From assembly GCA_964505415.1 (NCBI GenBank), contig CAZDHW010000018.1, forward strand, positions 1 to 33,790: a stretch of 33,790 nucleotides of DNA. Direction: 5' to 3'. This stretch comes from DTDR01 sp964505415. GTDB taxonomy: Bacteria > Hydrothermota > Tepidihabitantia > Tepidihabitantales > DTDR01. A program made the translations under genes and the position numbers. This document shows, in pieces, positions 1 to 8,551 of this stretch (positions are counted from its first letter, which is position 1; the number at the start of each line of letters is the position of its first letter). The notes beneath the pieces were generated by a model. That model saw nothing but the letters and a program-made list of their open reading frames with translations, was not told where the DNA came from and did no database searches.

Positions 1-285
1 TATAGCAAGCTTTTAAAAGTAAAGCCGGAAAAAATCTCTTTTAGAAAGATGAAAAAGAAATGGGCAAGTTGTAATGTATCAAAAAAGAAGTTGATTTTTA
101 ATAAGGAATTAAGGTTTTTGCCTCAAGAGATAATAAAATATGTTGTTTTCCACGAAATGTGCCATTTGCTTATTGACAATCATAAAAAAGAATTTTGGCT
201 ATTGGTTGAAAAGTTTGAACCCAATTTTAAAGAGAAAGAAAAAATGTTAAATAGCTATAGATTGTTACTTTCTCAAAGATATTAA
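1..285 (+). CDS. YgjP/SprT-like zinc metallopeptidase (5'-truncated by window edge)
   Basis: The frame is open from the first base and only the C-terminal 94 residues are inside the window. The methionine at base 49 is internal, because the residues before it (ending ISFRK) continue into the family-typical MKKKWASCN segment. The visible motif HEMCH fits the HExxH zinc signature, and a further His (NHKKEFW) downstream is a likely third ligand, as in the YgjP/WLM/SprT-like metallopeptidases. The role of YgjP-like proteins is poorly known; they are predicted cytosolic zinc peptidases. The gene ends 38 bp before guaA, which has its own promoter, so it is probably a separate unit. Confidence 0.75.
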   Translation, partial: YSKLLKVKPEKISFRKMKKKWASCNVSKKKLIFNKELRFLPQEIIKYVVFHEMCHLLIDNHKKEFWLLVEKFEPNFKEKEKMLNSYRLLLSQRY

Positions 286-313
286 TTGATAAATGTTAAA
301 AATAAAATATAAT
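286..313 (+). promoter_or_regulatory. sigma-70-like promoter of guaA
   Basis: TTGATA at 286-291 and TATAAT at 308-313 are separated by 16 bp. The guaA ATG (324) lies only 10 nt after the -10 box and no Shine-Dalgarno sequence is visible, so transcription would start about 3-4 nt before the ATG. That makes the mRNA effectively leaderless. Confidence 0.6.
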
Positions 314-323
314 TTAAAATATT

Positions 324-1850
324 ATGGATACGATTGTTGTTTTGGATTTCGGTGGACAATATGCCCATTTGATTGCTCGAAGAATTAGGGATTTAAAAGT
401 TTTTTCTCAAGTTTTGCCAGCGGACACCAGTAAGGAAAAGCTCTTGGCAATCAAAAATTTGAAAGGGATAATTCTTTCCGGCGGACCTTCCTCAGTGTAT
501 GATAGCTCTTCGCCCAAATGTGAAAAAGAGATTTTTAATAGCGGCATCCCCATTTTAGGAATCTGTTATGGTCACCAATTGATCGCTTTTTTAGAGGGTG
601 GCGAAGTGAAAACCGGAGAAGCGGGTGAATACGGAATAACTAAATTAAAGATAATTAAGAAAAGCAGTTTATTATCAGGATTAGCAGCCGAAGAGAATGT
701 TTGGATGAATCATCGGGATACGGTAATTAGGTTACCTAAAGGTTATGAAGTTATTGCGGTAACCGAGAAGTCGCCGATAGCGGCTTTTGAAAATCGGCAA
801 AAAAGAATTTACGGTGTTCAGTTTCATCCCGAAGTAACACACACCACCAAGGGAAAGAGAATTCTCGAAAATTTTGTTTTTGATATCTGTCAAGCAAAAA
901 GGGAATGGCGGCGTTCCGATATTATAAAAAATATTTTAAATGAAATTGAACAAAGAATTGGTCAAAGAAAAGCAATTATCGGTCTCTCGGGTGGTGTTGA
1001 TTCTTCAACCGCGGCGATTTTAGTAAATAAAATAATTGGTAAAAATCTCATAGCCCTTTATGTTGATACCGGACTAATGCGTTTTAAAGAAACCGAATTT
1101 ATTGAAAGAGAGTTTGCTAAATATGACCTTAATCTTAAGCTCATAAAAGCAAAAGAGCAATTTTTAAAGGCTTTAAAAGGTGTTGTTGACCCGGAAGAGA
1201 AAAGGAAGATAATTGGTCGGCTTTTTATCAATATCTTTGAAAAAATTGCGAAAAAAGAAAAAGCTGAAGTTTTGGTGCAAGGGACAATTTATTCTGACCG
1301 CATTGAAAGTGGGCTAACTTCTTATTCGGCCAAAATAAAGTCTCACCATAATGTTGGGGGATTACCGGAAAAGATAAATTTAGAGATATATGAACCTTTA
1401 CGGGATTTATATAAAGATGAAGTGCGAAGTATTGCCAAAAAATTAGGTCTCTCAAAGGAAATTATTGAAAGACATGTCTTTCCTGGTCCGGGATTAGCCG
1501 TAAGAATAATTGGGGAAGTGACAAAAGAAAAGGTTGAGATTGTGAGAAAGGCAAGTTATATTGTGGAAGAAGAATTAAAAGCTGCTGGTTGGTATAATAA
1601 AGTATGGATGGCCTTTGCGGTTCTTTTGCCGGTTAAATCGGTGGGCATCCAAGGAGATGCCCGAAGTTATAAATATCCAATAGTTGTTAGGATTGTGGAG
1701 TCTCAAGATGCGATGACGGCTAATTTTGCCAAAATTCCTTACAAGATTTTGGAAAAGATATCTTCGCGGATTACCAATGAAATTGACGAGGTTAATAGAG
1801 TAGTTTATGATATCACCAACAAACCACCAGCAACAATGGAATGGGAATAA
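324..1850 (+). CDS. guaA: GMP synthase (glutamine-hydrolysing)
   Basis: Converts XMP, glutamine and ATP to GMP in the cytosol, the last step of guanine nucleotide synthesis. At 508 aa it has normal full length. The N-terminal class I glutamine amidotransferase domain (about 1-190) has the nucleophile Cys81 in GICYGHQL and the His168/Glu170 pair in QFHPE; the usual GMQ after the nucleophile is GHQ here. The ATP-pyrophosphatase P-loop SGGVDSS is at about 222-228. The C-terminal dimerisation domain ends in PPATMEWE, matching the family's PPATIEWE. It starts at the ATG just after a strong promoter without a ribosome binding site. It is not obviously in an operon with its neighbours. Confidence 0.97.
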   Translation: MDTIVVLDFGGQYAHLIARRIRDLKVFSQVLPADTSKEKLLAIKNLKGIILSGGPSSVYDSSSPKCEKEIFNSGIPILGICYGHQLIAFLEGGEVKTGEAGEYGITKLKIIKKSSLLSGLAAEENVWMNHRDTVIRLPKGYEVIAVTEKSPIAAFENRQKRIYGVQFHPEVTHTTKGKRILENFVFDICQAKREWRRSDIIKNILNEIEQRIGQRKAIIGLSGGVDSSTAAILVNKIIGKNLIALYVDTGLMRFKETEFIEREFAKYDLNLKLIKAKEQFLKALKGVVDPEEKRKIIGRLFINIFEKIAKKEKAEVLVQGTIYSDRIESGLTSYSAKIKSHHNVGGLPEKINLEIYEPLRDLYKDEVRSIAKKLGLSKEIIERHVFPGPGLAVRIIGEVTKEKVEIVRKASYIVEEELKAAGWYNKVWMAFAVLLPVKSVGIQGDARSYKYPIVVRIVESQDAMTANFAKIPYKILEKISSRITNEIDEVNRVVYDITNKPPATMEWE

Positions 1851-1891
1851 AAAATCCCCAATTTTATATATTTTAGTAAAGGAAGGAAAGG

Positions 1892-2293
1892 GTGAAGAAG
1901 ATACTTTTAATTATTTTTTTATTTGAAATTTTTTTTGTTCCGATATCAGCTGATGAATTAAGACAACGAATAGAATGGCGTTCAATTGGTATCGGTGGCG
2001 GTGGTTGGTTTACCACCGTGGCTATTGAGACATTGAATCCCGGTACCGTTTATGTTGGGAGATTTTATACAATTCTCACGCGGTGATGAAAACAACTGAT
2101 GCTGGTGAAAATTTATGATGCCTCAGGTAAAAAAGTTATTAATCTTATTAGGCAAACTTTGTCTCCTGGTGAATATTATTTCCTTTGGCCAAGCAATTTA
2201 GAAAGGGGTTTTTTGGTAAATAGGGGGATTTATTTTGTCATCCTTAATACCGATAAAGAAATTTTTAAGAAGAAATTAATTCTTATTCGTTAA
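1892..2293 (+). pseudogene. remnant of a secreted BNR-repeat protein with C-terminal sorting domain
   Basis: A GTG start (1892) follows a purine-rich GGAAGGAAAG. It opens a signal peptide (hydrophobic residues 4-20, then ADELR) and the beginning of a BNR/sialidase-like propeller (WRSIGIGGGGWF, GTVYVG). After about base 2055 the BNR reading continues in another frame (VMKTTDAGEN, about 2073-2102), while the original frame ends at 2086. From about 2102 the sequence reads as a typical Por/T9SS-type sorting domain (KIYDASGKK, LSPGEYYFLW, GIYFVIL, KKKLILIR), ending at 2293. The central part of a large surface protein thus appears deleted, leaving both ends and a frameshift. A scaffold misjoin could also produce this pattern, but no N run is present here. 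Confidence 0.6.
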
Positions 2294-2389
2294 AGTCTTT
2301 GTTTTGATAACCGTTGGGATTAATTAATCTATTAGTAATAGCAAAAAGTTGAAGATAATTTATTTAAAAATAGAAAATCTCTTAGGAAA
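2294..2389. other. intergenic AT-rich spacer
   Basis: No gene is visible. It holds a short perfect palindrome (CTATTA-G-TAATAG, 2329-2341), and its right end runs into the hairpin-forming repeat copy described separately. Confidence 0.5.
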
Positions 2390-2418
2390 CTATTCCCGAA
2401 ACTCTCCTCGGGACAGGT
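2381..2418 (-). repeat. hairpin-containing repeat, copy 1
   Basis: Read on the minus strand it has TCCCGA and TCGGGA arms around a short loop. It is clearly similar to 33717-33755 at the other end of the window (shared CTGTCCC, AGAGTTTC, GAATAGTT blocks). In both copies one frame ends L-S-x-x-E-F-x-E-stop. Confidence 0.5.
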
Positions 2419-2637
2419 ACTTTTCAACCTTTCTTTTTATTATTAATAAGATATTTTTTTTCAGTTTTCTTTTAAGCCATTTATCAAGAATAATTTTTAT
2501 TTCCCTTTTGGCTACTTTACCTTCGTATTTATTTCTTATCTTGAAAAGCTCCCGCGCAAAGGCATAATAGAATAAGCGTTGTTCACCAATAAGAATACCC
2601 TTGCGATTTAGAATCTTATTTACCAATTCATCAATAA
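2390..2637 (-). CDS. unrecognised protein, N-terminus lost in assembly gap
   Basis: The minus-strand frame is open from the gap edge (2637) to a TAG at 2390-2392, giving about 82 residues. It is rich in Lys and Arg with amphipathic helices (FARELFKIRNKYEG, LKRKLKKNILLIIKRK). I do not recognise a family. The TTG inside it is probably not the true start, since the upstream codons (IDEL) stay open into the N run. The last eight residues and the stop codon lie inside the repeat at 2381-2418, so the native C-terminus may have been altered by that element. It could be a chance frame, but codon use looks like its neighbours. Confidence 0.4.
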
Positions 2638-2737
2638 NNNNNNNNNNNNNNNNNNNNNNNNNNNNNNNNNNNNNNNNNNNNNNNNNNNNNNNNNNNNNNN
2701 NNNNNNNNNNNNNNNNNNNNNNNNNNNNNNNNNNNNN
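2638..2737. other. assembly gap (100 N)
   Basis: This is a placeholder of exactly 100 N. The flanking sequences do not repeat each other, so the true missing length is unknown. It truncates the 5' end of the minus-strand frame at 2390-2637. Confidence 0.95.
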
Positions 2738-2837
2738 AAAAATTTGGGAAAAGATAAAAGATACCGATTGATTTTTATTTAGTTTTTGCTTAAAAATCGG
2801 GTTTATTTTAAATCAAAAAGGGAAGCTTTAAAAAGAG

Positions 2838-2873
2838 GTTTCTAACCTTGTAAAGTTTGTGGTCCTTAGAAAC
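2838..2873 (-). terminator. possible terminator at end of reverse gyrase operon
   Basis: GTTTCTAA (2838-2845) and TTAGAAAC (2866-2873) form a perfect 8-bp stem with a 20-nt loop, overlapping the reverse gyrase stop codon. On the minus strand the stem is followed by ACCTCTTTTT. On the plus strand it is followed by a T-rich run. The stem is AT-rich and the loop long, so the call is weak. Confidence 0.35.
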
Positions 2874-5800
2874 TTTTTATCTTTTTTAAATGGTGATAAA
2901 GGTCATAAAGGATTTTTTGATAATCAGCAGCGCCGGTTTCTACTTTATCCATTAAAGCTTCCAATTGGCGGGTAAATTCTTCCGAGAGGAAGTTTTTCAT
3001 CTCCTCAATAGTTTTTAAATAAGAATAAACTTTTTTTCCTAATTCGGTTGGCAAAAGAAAACCTTTAATTTCCTTTACATATTTTCTTTCTAAAAGTTTT
3101 TCAATAATGGGTGCATAGGTAGAAGGACGACCAATCCCTTTGGTTTTCATTTCCCAAACAAGTTCTCCATAGGTATAGGGATATTTCTTTGGTCTTTTTC
3201 TTAACTCTTTTTTCTTTTCCACATCATACTGGCCGGCCATTAGGGGATAAATTTCCAGTTTTATCATTTTTTCCCAGCCTGATTCCAAAATCTCGGTTTT
3301 TAAAGAGATTTTTTCTTCTTTATCCAAGGCTTTTACTAAATAGTCAAAAACTTTTACTTTAACGGGTCGCATCTGGCTGGCAATAAATCTTTTGAAAATC
3401 ATTTCGTAAAGCCGAAGGTGTTCCTTTTTTAATCCTTCTATTTGACCACTCAAAAGCATAGAAGATAACTCTTCGGGTTCTAAAATTTTTGTTGGGCGGA
3501 TACATTCGTGGGCACCGCCTTCTTCCCAAATTCTTTTGTGGAAATATTCTTCGCCAAACTCTTCTTTAATAAACTCTTTGGCGATATTGATTCCCAAGTC
3601 CGATACCCTTAAAGAATCGGTTCGGTGATAGGTAATATAACCCAATTCAAACAATGTCTGGGCAAGTTCCATAGTTTTGGGTAAAGGAAGAGAAAGAAAA
3701 TCACTAGCATCTTTTAGCATCGTATCTGTTCGGTAAGGTGGCGGTGGATTTTCAATTTCTTCCCTTTCGCCGATCTTTTCTATCACCACTTCTTTTAAAT
3801 CTTTAAAGAAGTTTTGGGCATTTTGGTAATCTTCAAAAGAAAAGTTTAACCGTAATCTTTTATTATTCTTCTCAATATTTACCAAAATTTGATAGATTTT
3901 TTGTTTACTTTCCTTTTCCCTTTCAATTATCCAGCCTAACACTGGTGTTTGCACCCGACCAGCAGAAAGGGTTGGATTTAAAAAGGCTTTATGTAAAAAT
4001 TGAGAAAATTCAAAGCCAACCCACCGATCAGAAATTCTTCTTAAAATCTGGGCTTTAATTAAATTTAAATCAAAATCCCTTGGCTCTCTAATCGCTTTCA
4101 CAATTGCTCTTTTGGTTACTTCGTGAAATTCCATTCTTTGGATATTTTTTATATAAGGGGTCAAAAGTTGTTTGATATCCCAACCAATCTTTTCGCCTTC
4201 CGTATCCGGATCAGTAGCAATCAATACCTGTTCGGCTTCTAAAGCCGATTTTTTTAAAGTATTGATAATTTCTTCTTTTCCTTCAATTGGTTGGTAGATG
4301 GGAATAATTTCGTTATTCAAAATAACTCCGTAATAACCACCTTCGGTTGCTAAATCTAAGATGTGACCAAAAGAAGCCGTAATCATTAAATAACGGTCTT
4401 CCATGGCAGTTTCGTAAATATCATATTCACCAATCCTTCTTCTGATTGGCTTACCAAAAAAGTTGGCAATAGTTTTTGCTTTATTGGGTGATTCCACAAT
4501 AATAAGAATGGGTTTTAAAATATCCTTCTTTTCTTCTGGTATTTTTTTAAAGAGAAATTCTTTTATTTTCTTTCGGTCTTCATTAATTTCTAAAAAGATT
4601 TTTTCTAAATCCAGTTCGACAAGCGGCAGAAAATTAATTTCGTCGCTAAACCACCGAATCTTTTTTTTCAGATGGTTAAAGGCAATTTTGTCATCAACAA
4701 TTATTAAGGAAAATCCTTTGGTTATTCCGCCCGCATACATTCTTGAAACCCGACCGCTCGCTTGTAAATAACCAGTAACATCAGAAACTACCATTAAATA
4801 ACCTTCTTCACGATAACGCAAAGTTATCTCTTTTAAAGTTTTTAGGAAATCAATTATTTCTTTTTTTAAAAAGAACTGGCTAATCTCTTCCCTTAAAGCG
4901 AAAATCTTTCTTTTAAGATTTTCCTTTTGGTTAATGAAATCGGCGGTAAGATATTGGTATTTCTTTAACTGTAAAAGCCAATTGTTAATTTTATTACTGT
5001 ATTGGGGAAATTTTTTCACAATAAAAGCGCGGACCGAAGAGAGTGCCCATAAAAGATGGGAAAGGTTTTCTTCAAATTTTAAAGAGATAACAATTTTCGG
5101 CACACCATAAAAAATAGCATAACGACAGACCTCCGGCAGATCAAAACCCCGGGCCAAAGGATTGCGAAAAGAAGCAATACCAATTAAGATATCAATCTCA
5201 CCCTTTCTATATTTTTCTAAATTCTCTTCGTTCAACTCTTCATAGGAGAGGGCGTTGATACCGTTATTTTTCAAAATTTCACTAATTTTAAAAATACTTT
5301 CTTTACCCTTATCACTCGGTAAAAAAAGCAAACCTCCTTTACCAAATCTTTTCAGATAAGAAATTAGCTCATCTTTTTCCGTATAGGCATCAACAATATT
5401 TCTTAAATAGAAAGTTGGCATACCCACTTCAAAACCCAAAAGTTCTCTAAATAATTTTATCCGAAAAGAACGGGGATTGGCGGTAGCGGAAGAGAGGACC
5501 AAAATTCCCTTAATCTTTTCTTTAATCTTTTTTAACTCTTCCTTTTTCTCTTTTTTTCCTTTTAATCTTATTAAAGAAATAGTTTTTTTAATATCATCCA
5601 TTTCTAAACCAAGGAGATAAAGCACCTTATCAACATTTTTTGCGGTTTTTAAAAAGGAATCAACATCATCCACAAAGATAAAAGCAAAATCCCGAGGAAT
5701 AATTTCCCAGTTTTTATAAAGAAACATAGAAGTGGTAATAAGAATTTTAAAATCGCCATTTAAAAGCCTTTCTTTCTTTCGTTTTTTTAAGCCACCATCA

Positions 5801-6213
5801 AAGGCTAAAATCTCCTCTTTTCCTATTCCAAAATTTTTCAATTTTTGAGTTACCTGTTCTATTAGTAGTTTTGTCGGTACAATGATATAGGATTTTTTTC
5901 CCTTTTTTTTGAAAAAACTCGCCATCGAAAGTCCGAAAGAAGTTTTGCCAACACCGGTTGGCGCCAAAAGGGCAAAGGAAAGACCCAAAAGAACCCTTTT
6001 TGCCCAGGTAATTTGGAGTCCAAAGGGTTTACCTTTGATATAAAACTCAAAATCCCTTTCCCATTCCTTTAATTCTTCTTCAATCGCTTTCAACCTTTTT
6101 AAATTACTGGCTTCCTTTTCACATTTTTCGCAGGCAAGTCCCTGCGCCAATCTTTCCGAGGTAATTTCGCCGTTACAATTGGGGCAGAGATTTTTATAAA
6201 TACTCTTTATCAT
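2866..6213 (-). CDS. rgy: reverse gyrase
   Basis: Introduces positive supercoils into DNA using ATP; in known genomes it is a marker of hyperthermophiles. The 1115 residues cover a single-chain enzyme. An N-terminal zinc finger has Cys10, Cys13, Cys28 and Cys31. The SF2 helicase-like domain shows Walker A APTGVGKT (84-91), DDVD (172-175), SSATANP (231-237) and SGRVSR (476-481). The topoisomerase IA domain shows VESPNKAK with TOPRIM Glu564, DPDTEGE (658-664) and the catalytic tyrosine in ITYHRTDS (Tyr852). I see no second C4 zinc finger in the TOPRIM region, where many homologues carry one. Its ATG overlaps the purC-like gene by 20 bp, so it is the last gene of an operon with purC and two BrxD-like ATPases. 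Confidence 0.97.
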   Translation of the reverse strand: MIKSIYKNLCPNCNGEITSERLAQGLACEKCEKEASNLKRLKAIEEELKEWERDFEFYIKGKPFGLQITWAKRVLLGLSFALLAPTGVGKTSFGLSMASFFKKKGKKSYIIVPTKLLIEQVTQKLKNFGIGKEEILAFDGGLKKRKKERLLNGDFKILITTSMFLYKNWEIIPRDFAFIFVDDVDSFLKTAKNVDKVLYLLGLEMDDIKKTISLIRLKGKKEKKEELKKIKEKIKGILVLSSATANPRSFRIKLFRELLGFEVGMPTFYLRNIVDAYTEKDELISYLKRFGKGGLLFLPSDKGKESIFKISEILKNNGINALSYEELNEENLEKYRKGEIDILIGIASFRNPLARGFDLPEVCRYAIFYGVPKIVISLKFEENLSHLLWALSSVRAFIVKKFPQYSNKINNWLLQLKKYQYLTADFINQKENLKRKIFALREEISQFFLKKEIIDFLKTLKEITLRYREEGYLMVVSDVTGYLQASGRVSRMYAGGITKGFSLIIVDDKIAFNHLKKKIRWFSDEINFLPLVELDLEKIFLEINEDRKKIKEFLFKKIPEEKKDILKPILIIVESPNKAKTIANFFGKPIRRRIGEYDIYETAMEDRYLMITASFGHILDLATEGGYYGVILNNEIIPIYQPIEGKEEIINTLKKSALEAEQVLIATDPDTEGEKIGWDIKQLLTPYIKNIQRMEFHEVTKRAIVKAIREPRDFDLNLIKAQILRRISDRWVGFEFSQFLHKAFLNPTLSAGRVQTPVLGWIIEREKESKQKIYQILVNIEKNNKRLRLNFSFEDYQNAQNFFKDLKEVVIEKIGEREEIENPPPPYRTDTMLKDASDFLSLPLPKTMELAQTLFELGYITYHRTDSLRVSDLGINIAKEFIKEEFGEEYFHKRIWEEGGAHECIRPTKILEPEELSSMLLSGQIEGLKKEHLRLYEMIFKRFIASQMRPVKVKVFDYLVKALDKEEKISLKTEILESGWEKMIKLEIYPLMAGQYDVEKKKELRKRPKKYPYTYGELVWEMKTKGIGRPSTYAPIIEKLLERKYVKEIKGFLLPTELGKKVYSYLKTIEEMKNFLSEEFTRQLEALMDKVETGAADYQKILYDLYHHLKKIKSF

Positions 6214-7237
6214 CTTTTAAAAGAAATTCTTTTAAAGATAAAAGAAGTTCTTTTAAAGGTGGACAAGAAAACCATTCTCTTTTAGTAATTTCGTTACAAT
6301 AAGCAAGATAAATATTTTCAATCAAGGTTTTTAACTCCTTTGGTAAGTTTGGTGGTTTTATTTTTACCAATTTTTTCCAATTTATTTTATCTAACTTTTT
6401 TGCCTTCTCCACTTCTTCATACCACAAAGTCTTTCGGTAATAATTGCGAGCAATTTCTTTACTTACGGGAATTTTTTCGTAGGTGAAGCGACATTCATCA
6501 AGGGTACCTACCGCATCAACAAGAATAAGGTTTCTTTCTTCATCAAAACCAAATTCCACTTTGCCATCTTCATTAAAAAGCCCAATCTTTTCTACCTCTT
6601 TACTAATCAAGCTATTTATCAATAAGGTCTTTTCTTTAATCTCAACTAATTCTTTTTCCGAAAGATTGACAATTTCTTTCGCTTCGTTAAAAGTGATATA
6701 CCGGTCAGTAGCTTCCAATTTTGTTGAGATTTCAATAATTGGCTTTTCTAAGCGGGTATAAGGTTTAGGCATCTCTTTTAACCCTAAATCTTCTAAATTT
6801 AAAATGCCTTCTTTCAATCTTTTAAAAACTGATGAACCTTCGGGTAAGGAATTGCGATAGATAATTTCTAAAGGGATTAAGAAATTTTTTCTTTCTTTTT
6901 TATAAAGAGAATAATCATAATGACCATTTTTTATCTCCGGCTTTAATACCCTTAAAAGTTTTATTTCCATTATATTCGTTGGTGCTTTTAGTTCTTTCAG
7001 CTTTTTTAATTGATTATCTTTTAAAAGTCCTAAGTAATGGGTTTTTATCCCCATTTCTTCTAACTTTTCAAAAAAATAGGCGGTAGTAAGGCAAAGGGCA
7101 GCTCCTTTCTTTTCAATCTTATCCGGCATCTCTCCCCAGTCAAAAACCGAATACCTATCAGAAAAGATAAAACGACCAATGCCGGATTTTTCTTTTTCTG
7201 GTGCTTTTATTACTATTAAATCCTTTACACTTCCCAT
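6194..7237 (-). CDS. purC: phosphoribosylaminoimidazolesuccinocarboxamide (SAICAR) synthase
   Basis: Joins aspartate to CAIR with ATP in purine synthesis, in the cytosol. The N-terminus has the PurC pattern (KDLIVI, FIFSDRYSVFDWGEMPDKIEKKG) and the central part keeps YRNSLPEGSS. The C-terminal half has the family's metal/ATP segment (LVDAVGTLDECRF, compare the usual DE(V/L)-TPDSSR). At 347 aa it is longer than the roughly 240-aa bacterial enzyme and closer to the long forms found in archaea and some thermophiles. It starts 4 bp after the second ATPase gene and overlaps reverse gyrase by 20 bp. Why a purine enzyme sits in this operon is unclear; simple co-transcription is the cautious reading. 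Confidence 0.85.
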   Translation of the reverse strand: MGSVKDLIVIKAPEKEKSGIGRFIFSDRYSVFDWGEMPDKIEKKGAALCLTTAYFFEKLEEMGIKTHYLGLLKDNQLKKLKELKAPTNIMEIKLLRVLKPEIKNGHYDYSLYKKERKNFLIPLEIIYRNSLPEGSSVFKRLKEGILNLEDLGLKEMPKPYTRLEKPIIEISTKLEATDRYITFNEAKEIVNLSEKELVEIKEKTLLINSLISKEVEKIGLFNEDGKVEFGFDEERNLILVDAVGTLDECRFTYEKIPVSKEIARNYYRKTLWYEEVEKAKKLDKINWKKLVKIKPPNLPKELKTLIENIYLAYCNEITKREWFSCPPLKELLLSLKEFLLKDDKEYL

Positions 7238-7241
7238 AATC

Positions 7242-8549
7242 TTAATTAGTAATAAAAACTAAGGAATGAGAATGGCGATAGATATCAAAAACTTCAACAA
7301 CAAATTTTAGAAAATCCCTGATTCCTAAACTTCTTTTTATTGCTTCTTCTAAAATCTTTCTTTGTTCATTCTCATCTAAAGAAAATTGCGGATAACAGGT
7401 TTTATAAATACTATAAAGAGTATAAAAACATTCATATAGGTCTTTTTCTTTTAAATTATCTAAGGTTAACCGATTTTTAAACAGATTAATTAATCTTATA
7501 TATTCGTAGTTATAACTTAACGGCGTAGTTGCCATAACCAAACTGAGATAGGCATCTTTATAAATATAAGGGGTGGGGCGCATTTTATTGTGAACCATTT
7601 CCTTATCAATCTTTTTTAATTCCGGGTCATTATAACAAACCCTTATTAAGCCAACTAAAAAATTTAACCCTTTTAAGAAATCTTGAAATCGCCAAAGGCA
7701 AGCTACTGTTTCGGCTTCGTCAATAAGTAATAAAATACCGTAAAGATTTAATTTTTGGGCAATATAAGAAAGGGAAGAGATAAGATAGCAATAGAAATCA
7801 CTGGCGGTAGAGAAATCGTATAAAGCGGGAATCCTTACCCCACCTTTTATGCGAAACTTATCGGTAAGATAAACGGCGTATTCTTTTGTGCTTTCTCCTT
7901 CTAACCATTGCCATAAAACTTCACTTTTGATACTGGCTTCATCAATATTTTTTAACTTGGGTAAAAGTTTAGCAAAAAAGATATTATCATAAAGATTTAA
8001 ATTGGTGGCCATCCTTAAAAGGTCACGAAAGCCGTATTCCTGGTTATTTTTCAAAAATTTCAAATTAGCAACAAATTCTTTCCAAAACCTTTTTGGTCTA
8101 TGAGGTGAAACTTCATCGGGCGTTAAAGTTATTTTCGAAACACAAACTCCTTCTTTTAAAGCATAATGATATAAATATTCTAACAAATGAGTTTTACCGC
8201 TGCCATATTCACCTTCAATTAAAAAGGTATCGCCTTTTCCTTCTTTCAATTTTTTTATTATTTTTTTTAAGTTTCTAACTTCTTCTTCTCTGCCAAAAGT
8301 GAAATCCTCGCAATCCTGGCGGGGAACAATACCCATTCTTAAAGCCTCACAAATCCTTTTCGCTTTTATTTCGTCAAATTTCTTTTCTAAAAGATCAACT
8401 TCCGAAATAAAAAGGAGCCTTTTTCTTAATACCCAAAGGCGTAAGCCGGAATAAAAATGAATATAAAGCTCTTGACCGTTTAAACGGGAAGTAATAACTT
8501 CGCCTTCACCAAATACCGGATGGGAGACAACAATCCTTTTTTTTTCCAT
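7242..8549 (-). CDS. BREX-type (DUF2791/BrxD-like) P-loop ATPase with N-terminal Tudor/SH3-like domain
   Basis: Residues 5-48 look like a small beta-barrel of the PcrA/UvrD-tail or CarD-like kind (VSHPVFGEGEV, IHFYSGLRLWV). Next comes the family signature ICEALRMGIVPRQDCEDFTFGR (about 66-87). Walker A is GEYGSGKT (113-120) and Walker B is LLLIDEAE (about 273-280). These features match the DUF2791 ATPases known from BREX type 2 loci (BrxD) and related defence or genome-maintenance cassettes. The gene lies 2 bp after its paralogue and 4 bp before purC, so it is co-translated with both. No BREX methylase, BrxZ phosphatase or nuclease is in the window, so a defence role is not shown. A chromosome-maintenance ATPase working with reverse gyrase is an alternative. 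Confidence 0.75.
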   Translation of the reverse strand: MEKKRIVVSHPVFGEGEVITSRLNGQELYIHFYSGLRLWVLRKRLLFISEVDLLEKKFDEIKAKRICEALRMGIVPRQDCEDFTFGREEEVRNLKKIIKKLKEGKGDTFLIEGEYGSGKTHLLEYLYHYALKEGVCVSKITLTPDEVSPHRPKRFWKEFVANLKFLKNNQEYGFRDLLRMATNLNLYDNIFFAKLLPKLKNIDEASIKSEVLWQWLEGESTKEYAVYLTDKFRIKGGVRIPALYDFSTASDFYCYLISSLSYIAQKLNLYGILLLIDEAETVACLWRFQDFLKGLNFLVGLIRVCYNDPELKKIDKEMVHNKMRPTPYIYKDAYLSLVMATTPLSYNYEYIRLINLFKNRLTLDNLKEKDLYECFYTLYSIYKTCYPQFSLDENEQRKILEEAIKRSLGIRDFLKFVVEVFDIYRHSHSLVFITN

Positions 8550-8551
8550 TG

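Noticed and set aside
24..48. Independent start at base 49 for the first gene
   Set aside because: The frame is open to base 1 and encodes residues that fit the YgjP-like domain upstream of that methionine.
4463..4771. Plus-strand open frame inside reverse gyrase
   Set aside because: It is antisense to the conserved topoisomerase/helicase junction, and its Ser/Phe-rich translation is that of a mirror frame.
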